From positions 1 to 25,332 of the forward strand of contig DATLQX010000342.1 of the NCBI GenBank assembly GCA_035534995.1: a DNA stretch of 25,332 nucleotides. The letters run 5' to 3'. The notes under the pieces are model-generated. The model ran no database searches and was not told where the DNA came from. It worked only from the letters and a program-made list of their open reading frames with translations. The stretch comes from JANWHV01 sp035534995 (GTDB lineage: Bacteria; Chloroflexota; UBA5177; JANWHV01). A program made the translations under genes and the position numbers. Positions 8,845 to 15,353 of the stretch are shown piece by piece. Numbering within the stretch: the stretch's first letter is position 1; each line of letters opens with the position of its first letter.

Positions 8845-9162
8845 TCACTCGGCGTCCACCTCGATCTGACCGTTGGCCACCCGCACCGGATAGATTCGCT
8901 GGGCCGAGGGGGCGGGGCCATCCAGTACGGCGCCATTCCGCAGGTCGAAAATGGCCCCATGGCACGGGCAGGCGATTTCATGGCCCGAGACATCGCCATC
9001 GCTCAAATTGCAGCCGCGATGGCTGCACTCATTATCGAGCGCGTACACGGTCCCCGCCGAGCGAGTAACCAGCACTTCCACCCCGCCCAGTTCCACCACC
9101 ACCATGCCGCCCTCCGCCAGCGCCTCCACCGACCCAGCGGAAACGACTTCCGATTCAGCCAT
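8845..9162 (-). CDS. Rieske [2Fe-2S] ferredoxin
   Basis: This is a small soluble electron carrier of the Rieske ferredoxin type (as in NirD small subunits and aromatic dioxygenase ferredoxins). Its 105 residues are nearly all Rieske domain. The cluster motifs are CSHRGCNL (C-x-H) and CPCHGAIFD (C-x2-H), with standard spacing. There is no signal peptide or membrane anchor, so it differs from bc1/b6f Rieske subunits and should be cytoplasmic. I use the ATG at 9162; a GTG directly before it is the alternative. It lies just upstream of nuo on the same strand, but no oxygenase or nitrite reductase partner is present, so its electron acceptor is unknown. Confidence 0.85.
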   Translation of the reverse strand: MAESEVVSAGSVEALAEGGMVVVELGGVEVLVTRSAGTVYALDNECSHRGCNLSDGDVSGHEIACPCHGAIFDLRNGAVLDGPAPSAQRIYPVRVANGQIEVDAE

Positions 9163-9214
9163 CACCTACCGCCTTCCCTCTCCGCGCCGGCCCGCGGCGC
9201 CTCACGCATTGTCG

Positions 9215-9224
9215 CATTGCAATG
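9215..9224. promoter_or_regulatory. Short palindrome upstream of the Rieske gene
   Basis: CATTGCAATG is a perfect 10-base palindrome, and its GCATTG half also occurs 8 bases to the left (9206-9211). It lies 53 bases upstream of the Rieske start, in the divergent intergenic region. A regulator site is possible, but a 10-base palindrome can occur by chance. Confidence 0.2.
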
Positions 9225-9305
9225 TACGGGGAAGGTGACGCGGGACGCCAGGAAAATTTGAAATCGCTTCCGCATGCCGAGCGGTAGGGAGTGGTGATGT
9301 CCACA

Positions 9306-9343
9306 GAAATTATTTCCATGGAAATAGAGAATTCATGGAAATA
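9306..9343. promoter_or_regulatory. Candidate RpiR-type operator array
   Basis: Alternating half-sites are visible: GAAAT (9306-9310), ATTTC (9312-9316), GAAAT (9321-9325), ATTC (9331-9334) and GAAAT (9338-9342). The core TATTTCCATGGAAATA at 9311-9326 is a perfect 16-base palindrome, and CATGGAAATA is repeated exactly 17 bases later (9334-9343). The array ends 3 bases before the -35 box of the downstream promoter. GAAA/TTTC-containing palindromes are common among RpiR-family operators, so autoregulation by the adjacent regulator is the natural inference. Confidence 0.55.
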
Positions 9344-9346
9344 TGC

Positions 9347-9374
9347 TTGACAGATCACGGGACATGGTGATAAT
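9347..9374 (+). promoter_or_regulatory. Sigma70/SigA-type promoter of the RpiR gene
   Basis: A perfect -35 box TTGACA (9347-9352) is followed after 16 bases by GATAAT (9369-9374), 5 of 6 matches to the -10 consensus. The start of transcription would be near 9381, giving a leader of about 55 bases before the GTG start at 9437. The spacer holds the inverted pair ATCAC-N8-GTGAT (9354-9358, 9367-9371), and the GAAAT/ATTTC array abuts the -35 box, so repression or activation by a bound protein is plausible. Confidence 0.65.
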
Positions 9375-9436
9375 CTAGCCGCAGTGAGCCCTTGGGGTGG
9401 ACGTGATACTCAGCAGGTACACGCGGGAGGTGGGAC

Positions 9437-10327
9437 GTGGACCGGGACAACGGGTCAATGAACCCCTCGATCAGTACCCCTCCGCAGCGTCCGACCGCGC
9501 TCATTCACAACATCTACCAGGACCTAAACCCAGCCGAGCGCCGGGTCGCGGATTATGTGCGTACCTATCCCACCGATAGCATCTATCTGACGATTACCGA
9601 GTTAGCGGAGAAAACGGAGGTCAGCGACTCCACGGTCGTTCGCTTTTGCCAGCGTATCGGGCTCAAGGGCTATCAGGAGTTTCGTATTCTCTTGTCCCAA
9701 GAAGTTGCCGGTAACTCGTTTACCGTGGTGCATGAACGCATTGACCGCTCCGACAGCCCCGATGAAGTTATTGAAAAGATCTTCCAACTCAATAGCCGCG
9801 CACTCGAGGAAACGCGCACCATGCTCGATGGGCCTACCCTGGCTCGTGCCGCGGACGCGCTGGCCAACGCCAGGATGATCCAGTTCTGCGCAACCGGTAA
9901 CTCCCTGGCTGGGGCCCAGGATGCCGCCTACCGCTTCATGCGCATCGGCAAGTTGTCCCTGTATTACATGGACCCGACATTACAGGCGGTGGCAGCTCGT
10001 TTGCTCACTTCAACGGATGTGGCGATTGGGATAAGCCACTCCGGTAGCTCAAAAAGCACCGTGCATGCGTTGAGCCTGGCGCGTGAAGCTGGCGCGACCA
10101 CCATATGCATCACGAATCATCAGCGTTCGCCGATCAATGCCGTCTCCGATATCGCTCTCTACACGAGCACGCGTGGAACCCTGTTTCAGGAAGATGCAAT
10201 GAGCACCAGGATCACCCAGCTCTCGGTGATGGATACCCTGTTCGTGCTAAGCGCGCTGCGTTTGCCGGACGCGGCCATTGAGTCGATTGGCCTGACGGAA
10301 GCCATGTTGTCCGACGCGAAGTACTAG
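9437..10327 (+). CDS. RpiR/MurR family transcriptional regulator (HTH + SIS)
   Basis: This 296-residue regulator has an N-terminal RpiR-type helix-turn-helix (about residues 22-90, with TITELAEKTEVSDSTVVRFC as the HTH core) and a C-terminal SIS sugar-phosphate isomerase-like domain (about 140-272). The SIS domain has the phosphosugar-binding stretch ISHSGSSKST at residues 199-208. Family members sense a phosphosugar and control nearby catabolic genes. The start is GTG at 9437, supported by GGGAGG six bases upstream; ATG at 9458 is the alternative. It heads the sugar cassette, so it probably senses a product of the downstream kinase. Confidence 0.9.
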   Translation: MDRDNGSMNPSISTPPQRPTALIHNIYQDLNPAERRVADYVRTYPTDSIYLTITELAEKTEVSDSTVVRFCQRIGLKGYQEFRILLSQEVAGNSFTVVHERIDRSDSPDEVIEKIFQLNSRALEETRTMLDGPTLARAADALANARMIQFCATGNSLAGAQDAAYRFMRIGKLSLYYMDPTLQAVAARLLTSTDVAIGISHSGSSKSTVHALSLAREAGATTICITNHQRSPINAVSDIALYTSTRGTLFQEDAMSTRITQLSVMDTLFVLSALRLPDAAIESIGLTEAMLSDAKY

Positions 10328-10634
10328 CCTACGTGGAGAGGCCGCCAGGCGCCTGTGATAACCAGGGATCACAGTCGCGCCGCGGCCCAGGGTAGTGACC
10401 CACGCCGAGCACCCTAGACTATTTTGATCGTCTCCGGTGGCATTTAGCGAGTGTCATCCACGGAGCATCATGCTTAAATTGCCCGCGAAAGGAGGATGCG
10501 CGCGCATCAAGAATTGACAGTATGGCACTTCAACGGCCCAGGGATCCCCGCTACTTGATAGTAGTCAAGGATCTTCAACAGGGCACGCGGAAAGATCAGC
10601 AGCACGGGCGACGTTATGCACATGGAGGAGTTCA
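10328..10634. other. Intergenic region between regulator and binding protein
   Basis: These 307 bases hold no convincing gene. They contain the hairpin described at 10348-10381, a perfect 14-base palindrome GATGCGCGCGCATC at 10495-10508, a TTGACA at 10514-10519 with no acceptable -10 box after it, and the ribosome binding site GGAGG (10624-10628) of the next gene. A separate promoter for the transporter genes could lie here, but I cannot point to one. Confidence 0.5.
10348..10381 (+). promoter_or_regulatory. Strong inverted repeat after the RpiR gene
   Basis: CTGTGAT (10353-10359) and ATCACAG (10368-10374) form a 7-base stem around an 8-base loop. The flanks GGCGC (10348-10352) and GCGCC (10377-10381) extend it to 12 pairs with a two-base bulge. 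It starts 21 bases past the regulator stop. No T-run follows, so it is not a textbook terminator; it may be an attenuator, an mRNA-stabilising hairpin, or a protein site (its TGTGA/TCACA halves resemble CRP-family sites but with 10 bases between them, not 6). Confidence 0.5.
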
Positions 10635-12026
10635 ATGGTCAGTAAAAGCCTACCGGATCCGGGATCCGCTCCCGTCGATTCCGAGAAGAAGTCCCCACTG
10701 GTGTCCACGGAGATCAACCGCGCGGCCCTTCTGAAAACCGGCGCGGTCCTGGCCGCTGGGATCGGGCTTGGAGCCAAGGCCAGGCCGGTTTCGGCGTCCC
10801 CGGCGATACAGGTATCTCCGTCGCCAGTGACCATCCGCTTTGCCGGCGTCAAGACGAATGGAACGCAGCCCTGGCCCTCGCTGATCGCGGCGTTCGAGAA
10901 GCAAAATCCCACGATCAAAGTCGAATTCATCCCCATGCAATCGTTCTCCGAGAGCACCTCGAATCACGAGTTTCTGGTCACCAACCTGGCTTCGGGAAGC
11001 GGCCAGATGGATGTCCTGACCGGTGATGTGATCTGGGTGCCTGAGTTCTACGGAGCTGGCTGGCTGCTCTCGCCGGCTCAATACATGACCAAGTCGGACC
11101 TCGCTGGTTACTACCCCGGCGCGGTGAACGCTGTTTCGTACCTGGGAAAACTCGCGGGTGTCCCCTGGTTCGTCGATGGCGGTATGCTCTACTACCGTAA
11201 GGATCTACTCAGCAAATACCACTTCACCGCTCCGACCACCTACGACCAACTGGTGCATCAATGCCAGGTCATCTTGCAGGGAGAGCGGAGCGCCAACCCC
11301 AACCTCATGGGTTTTCTCTGGCAGGCGGCACAGGCCGAGGTGCTGGTGTGTGACTGGGTGGAATTTCTCGGGGCGTTCGGCGGCTCGGTCCTCAATGCCA
11401 GGGGCCTGCCCTCCATGAACACCCCACAGGCCACCGCCGCCTTGACCTTCCTTCATGACCTGATCTATAAGTACAAGATCTCCCCGCCGGCCGTCACCTC
11501 CATGGTGGAGGAGCCGAGCCGCATTCCCTTCACGCAGGGGAACGCCATCTTCCTGCGCAATTGGTCATACGTCTATGGGATCGCCCAGGATCCCACCCAA
11601 TCGAAAGTCGTCAATAAGGTTGGCGTGGTGCCCCTGCCGCGCGGCGCGGGCGGACATAGCACCTCGAATGAGGGCGGTTTTCAGTACATGATCGCCAAAT
11701 CCACCAAGCATCCGGCGGAGTCCGTGGCGCTGGCCAAGTTTCTTTCCAGCCTGGAGTCACAGGTCTACTTTGCCACGAACAATGGCTTCAGTCCGACCAG
11801 GCCGGCCGTCCTGGCCGATCCACGCGTCCAGCAAGCGCAGCCCTTCCTTGTGAAGCTGCGGTCTATCTTCGAGCATCTCTCGCCCCGGCCCGTGTCGGGC
11901 AAGTACCCGCAGATGTCCCTTGCCTTGCAGGCGGATCTCTCGGCGGCCCTGAGCAACGCGCTGCCGGTCAACCAAGCATTGTCCGACGTGCAACTGCGGC
12001 TCGAACAGATTACCGGGCAGATTTAA
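10635..12026 (+). CDS. Sugar ABC transporter substrate-binding protein
   Basis: This is an extracellular solute-binding protein of family 1 (MalE/UgpB-like), 463 residues. The N terminus has a positively charged stretch, a hydrophobic core (about residues 31-46) and a possible cleavage site after VSA (52-54). There is no lipobox cysteine; the NRAALLKTG start of the core vaguely recalls a Tat motif but lacks twin arginines. The mature part begins near VTIRFAG, and the DVLTGDVIWVPEFYGAGWLL stretch resembles trehalose/maltose-binding proteins. GGAGG lies 6 bases before the ATG. The substrate cannot be read from sequence; a sugar or polyol oligomer is likely. Confidence 0.9.
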   Translation: MVSKSLPDPGSAPVDSEKKSPLVSTEINRAALLKTGAVLAAGIGLGAKARPVSASPAIQVSPSPVTIRFAGVKTNGTQPWPSLIAAFEKQNPTIKVEFIPMQSFSESTSNHEFLVTNLASGSGQMDVLTGDVIWVPEFYGAGWLLSPAQYMTKSDLAGYYPGAVNAVSYLGKLAGVPWFVDGGMLYYRKDLLSKYHFTAPTTYDQLVHQCQVILQGERSANPNLMGFLWQAAQAEVLVCDWVEFLGAFGGSVLNARGLPSMNTPQATAALTFLHDLIYKYKISPPAVTSMVEEPSRIPFTQGNAIFLRNWSYVYGIAQDPTQSKVVNKVGVVPLPRGAGGHSTSNEGGFQYMIAKSTKHPAESVALAKFLSSLESQVYFATNNGFSPTRPAVLADPRVQQAQPFLVKLRSIFEHLSPRPVSGKYPQMSLALQADLSAALSNALPVNQALSDVQLRLEQITGQI

Positions 12027-12081
12027 CGCCCATGGTCGTGGTGGCTAACCGGCGCATCATTTCACCGGGAGGAGAGGGCTC

Positions 12082-13044
12082 ATGAATCAGTCCCAGTCGC
12101 CGGTAGGTGCTTCGCCACAATCGGCGGCGCCCCTCGCCTCCCGAATGAAGCGCCGGCCGACCTGGCGCGGGAAGGAGGAGCGGATCGTCGGCTATCTGCT
12201 CCTCCTGCCGGCGGTCATCCTGGTCTGCGCCGTGACCGTCTTCCCTCTTCTACGCACATTCCAGGTCAGCTTTACCAACCAGGTTCTGGCCGAGCAGACC
12301 AATGCCTACATCGGTTTGCAAAACTATCATCTGCTCACACAGGACTTTTTCTTCAAGAAGGCCTACGAGAATACCTGGACCTTCAGCTTGTGGTCGCTGG
12401 CGGGCGAAACCGTTTTAGGGCTGCTGCTCGCCCTGCTGATGAACCGGTCGTGGCGTTTCCGAGGCTGGTTACGAGCCGTCGTGCTCATTCCGTGGGCGGT
12501 CCCGGATATCGTATCCGCGCGCCTCTGGACCTGGATATACGACGGAACCTACGGCGTGCTGAATTTCGTTGTGCAGTCTCTGCATATCAGCAGCCAGAAA
12601 GTGAACTGGCTCGGCGATCCACAGCTCGCCTTGCACGCCCTTATCATCGCGGACGTTTGGAAAACAACCCCATTCATGGCCCTATTGCTCCTGGCTGGGC
12701 TGCAAAGTATTCCCGCGCCCTTGTATGAGGCCGCCGCCGTGGACGGGGCGAGCGGGCTTACGGCCTTCCGGGTGATCACCTTGCCGTTGTTAACGCCGGT
12801 GCTGGTGATAGCGATGCTAATGCGTTTTCTCGGTGCCTTCCAGATCTTCACCCTGATCTTTGCCAGCACGGAAGGTGGCCCAGCCGGGTCAACCGAGACC
12901 ATGTCAACCTATACCTATAAAACCATGTTTTCCGCCACGCAGTTTGGCTACGGCGCGGCCATGGCGGTCGTGCTGTTCGCCACGCTTCTGCTGGTCACCA
13001 TAGCCACCCTGGCCGTGTTTGGGCGGCGTCTGAACCAGGCATAA
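12082..13044 (+). CDS. Sugar ABC transporter permease (MalF-like)
   Basis: This inner-membrane permease of 320 residues belongs to the binding-protein-dependent transport family. A 35-residue cytoplasmic N terminus is followed by about six transmembrane segments. The EAA loop that docks the ATPase is EAAAVDGASGLTAFRVITLP at residues 216-235. GGGAGGAG (12068-12075) precedes the ATG. The gene lies 55 bases after the binding protein and 12 bases before the second permease, forming one transport unit. Confidence 0.93.
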   Translation: MNQSQSPVGASPQSAAPLASRMKRRPTWRGKEERIVGYLLLLPAVILVCAVTVFPLLRTFQVSFTNQVLAEQTNAYIGLQNYHLLTQDFFFKKAYENTWTFSLWSLAGETVLGLLLALLMNRSWRFRGWLRAVVLIPWAVPDIVSARLWTWIYDGTYGVLNFVVQSLHISSQKVNWLGDPQLALHALIIADVWKTTPFMALLLLAGLQSIPAPLYEAAAVDGASGLTAFRVITLPLLTPVLVIAMLMRFLGAFQIFTLIFASTEGGPAGSTETMSTYTYKTMFSATQFGYGAAMAVVLFATLLLVTIATLAVFGRRLNQA

Positions 13045-13056
13045 GGAGGTGGGCTG

Positions 13057-13908
13057 ATGATAGGCAGGCAGCGACTGGCACATTGGCCACAGCGTAGGAT
13101 CTGGCCAGCCCTTACCGTCGTGGCTCTGGTCACGCTGCTCGCCTTCATTCTGACTCCATTCCTCTGGCTGATCATTACTTCGCTCAAACCGGACAACCAG
13201 CTTGGACAATTGCCGCCCATTCTGCCCCAGCCGCCCACCCTCGCGCATTACCAGAACATTCTCTTTTCTCCTTTCGCGCACTACATCTGGAATAGCTGCG
13301 TGGTGGCCACGACCACCACCTTGGTCAGTGTTTCCCTGGGTGCGGCGGCCGCCTACGCACTGGGCCAGCTTCCCATACGGGGCAAGATTCCCGTATTGGT
13401 GTTCTTCCTCGCTATTTCCATGTTCCCCCCGATCTCGATTGTCGTGCCTCTGTTTCAGTTTATTCAGTCCGCCGGGCTCTACAACACCTACAGCGGGCTG
13501 GTCATTCCGTATATCACCTTTTCCCTGCCTCTCGCCGTCTGGGTGCTCACCGCGTTCTTCCGGGAAATGCCACGCGAGGTGGCCGAGGCGGCGCGCATGG
13601 ATGGCTGCGGCGTTCTCGGCACGTTCTGGCGGATCGCAATTCCGCTCGCCCTGCCGGGGCTATTTACCACCGGGATCCTCACCTTTATCGCGGCCTGGAA
13701 CGAGTTTCTCTTTGCCTTCACCTTTACCAACTCCATCGCGCATCAGACCGTGACGGTCGGACTCTCGTTTTTATCGTCCGGGTACTACATTCCTTGGGGC
13801 GACATCTGCGCCGCCGCGGTGATCGTCACCCTGCCGCTCATTCTGATCGTGCTCATCTTCCAGCGATACATCATCCGCGGGATCACAGCCGGAGCGCTGG
13901 TCGGTTGA
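13057..13908 (+). CDS. Sugar ABC transporter permease (MalG-like)
   Basis: This is the second membrane subunit of the importer, 283 residues with about six transmembrane segments. Its EAA loop is EAARMDGCGVLGTFWRIAIP at residues 177-196. An excellent ribosome binding site, AAGGAGGT, overlaps the stop of the first permease and lies 6 bases from the ATG. No ATP-binding protein gene follows; the next gene is the kinase, so the importer probably borrows an MsmK/MalK-type ATPase encoded elsewhere. Confidence 0.93.
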   Translation: MIGRQRLAHWPQRRIWPALTVVALVTLLAFILTPFLWLIITSLKPDNQLGQLPPILPQPPTLAHYQNILFSPFAHYIWNSCVVATTTTLVSVSLGAAAAYALGQLPIRGKIPVLVFFLAISMFPPISIVVPLFQFIQSAGLYNTYSGLVIPYITFSLPLAVWVLTAFFREMPREVAEAARMDGCGVLGTFWRIAIPLALPGLFTTGILTFIAAWNEFLFAFTFTNSIAHQTVTVGLSFLSSGYYIPWGDICAAAVIVTLPLILIVLIFQRYIIRGITAGALVG

Positions 13909-13924
13909 AGGGAGACATGCCGGC

Positions 13925-15220
13925 ATGACCCACACATTCGCGCGCGAAACGCTCACGGACCTGATCGACGGCGCGCCTCCCGCACGGTGGCGCACCATCG
14001 CCATGGGGTTTACGGCGAACATTGATGTGCTGCTGCCCGGCGGTCCCGCTCTCACCGCGCGTATGCGCCAATGGCAGGCGGAGAGCAGTGGGGCGGAAGC
14101 GGAGGTTTGGCGCGCGATCCTCGACGCGCAGGCGCACTGTGCTCGCGAGGGGAGGGGGGGTGAACTCGCGCTCGAACCAGCGGCGGTGTTGCACCGGTTT
14201 GACACTTATGGTCAAGCGAGGACGCTCGGCGGCACTGGGGTACGAGCGGCCGCCCAGGCCGCGTTGCTGGGTCAGCGCACCCTGGTGAGCGTTTCAGCCC
14301 ACGATCCTCTCCTCGCTCCTTTCCTCCCAACACACCTGGTAACCCTGGCCGCGCCATCCTTCTCCATGGGAAATACGCCCTTGCCAATCCACTACGTCAT
14401 CGAAATGCCCGAAGCACCATCCGACCAAGAAGTTGGCAACGGGCCTGCGTGCACACGGCGTCAAAATCGGCTCATCCTCCATGGTGACGAGCCACTCTCA
14501 CCCTTGATACCGGACGCCTTCATTACTCGTCTGCTCGAGTCCAGCCCCCCCGTGTCAATCCTCCTCCTATCCGGCTTCAACACATATACCAGCCCCACAC
14601 TCCTTGAGCACGCCCTGACCGACGTCGCGCTTCGGTTGCGGGGGTTAAAGCAAGCGGTATCAGACCTCTGGATCCACCTTGAGCTGGCCGGCTTCGCCTC
14701 TCCCGAGCCGATGCGCCGCGTGTTGAATGTTCTTGGACCAGCCGTGGACGCCGTTGGGATGAACGAAGACGAATGCGCTGCCGCGCTGGATCCGTACCGC
14801 CCCATGGCGCTGATGCCGCCCGAAACCCAGTTCGCCTTAATGCGCGACACTCTGACCAAGTATGGCCTTGAGCGTCTCGTGGTGCACACGTCATGGATGA
14901 GCTGCTTACTAAGCCGGACGCCTGGCGACCTCGGCGGACGCGCCATCGTGGCCCGCGCCCTAGCCCTGGGTAACACGGCGGCTGGGTTTCGCTTTGCTCA
15001 GGGACGGGACGGGACATGGGACGATTTGCGCGCTGCCGCGCGCGTCTGGTCCGCGTCGCCCCTGGGCATCACATGCGCGGCGGCGGCGGCCGGTCGCCGA
15101 GATCTCGTGGTCGTGCCCGCCTGGGATATCCAGGTTGGCCTGGCGACGGTCGGCCTGGGTGACAGCTTTACCGGCGCGTTGCTCACCGGTCTTGATCCAC
15201 CGGCGAAGGAGGTGAACTAG
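13925..15220 (+). CDS. ADP-dependent glucokinase/phosphofructokinase family kinase
   Basis: This 431-residue protein belongs to the ADP_PFK_GK family in the ribokinase superfamily, whose characterised members phosphorylate glucose or fructose-6-phosphate with ADP. Visible signatures in order are MGFTANIDVLL (27-37), GGTG (102-105), the HXE motif in HLELA (H251, E253), the NXXE magnesium motif in GMNEDE (N280, E283), VVHT (319-322) and TVGLGDSF with the catalytic Asp at D413. Its length fits the family (about 450). The ATG is 16 bases after the permease stop, with AAGGGAG about 10 bases upstream. ADP use and substrate are inferred from the family; close coupling to a sugar importer and an aldolase suggests a catabolic sugar kinase. 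Confidence 0.85.
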   Translation: MTHTFARETLTDLIDGAPPARWRTIAMGFTANIDVLLPGGPALTARMRQWQAESSGAEAEVWRAILDAQAHCAREGRGGELALEPAAVLHRFDTYGQARTLGGTGVRAAAQAALLGQRTLVSVSAHDPLLAPFLPTHLVTLAAPSFSMGNTPLPIHYVIEMPEAPSDQEVGNGPACTRRQNRLILHGDEPLSPLIPDAFITRLLESSPPVSILLLSGFNTYTSPTLLEHALTDVALRLRGLKQAVSDLWIHLELAGFASPEPMRRVLNVLGPAVDAVGMNEDECAAALDPYRPMALMPPETQFALMRDTLTKYGLERLVVHTSWMSCLLSRTPGDLGGRAIVARALALGNTAAGFRFAQGRDGTWDDLRAAARVWSASPLGITCAAAAAGRRDLVVVPAWDIQVGLATVGLGDSFTGALLTGLDPPAKEVN

Positions 15221-15246
15221 TCATGAGCCACCAGCGGAACAGATGA
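15206..15246 (+). other. Strong ribosome binding site with a 7-codon ORF
   Basis: AAGGAGGTG (15206-15214), inside the last codons of the kinase, is followed by ATG at 15223. That ORF encodes only MSHQRNR and stops at 15246. This is one of the best ribosome binding sites in the cassette, yet the next real gene begins 107 bases further on. It may be a leader peptide, a translational relay, or the relic of a lost start. Confidence 0.3.
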
Positions 15247-15353
15247 CCAGGCGTGAACACCAGGGCCGCTAGTGGGAGAAGAAAGAGTCCATGTATAGAA
15301 ATGCAAGCACTGGTCTCCGGTCGCCTGCCAGTAAGAGAAAACGAGAAGAGACA

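Noticed and set aside
10353..10374. CRP-family binding site
   Set aside because: The TGTGA and TCACA halves are 10 bases apart, whereas the known consensus has 6, and no CRP-like regulator is in the window.
10496..10558. 20-residue ORF starting ATG directly after AAAGGAGG, between the regulator and the binding protein
   Set aside because: The ribosome binding site has no spacing to the ATG, the peptide (MRAHQELTVW...) resembles nothing known to me, and the ATG lies inside a palindrome.
10522..10734. 70-codon ORF overlapping the start of the binding-protein gene
   Set aside because: It has no ribosome binding site and overlaps the binding-protein start, which has strong ribosome-binding and family support.
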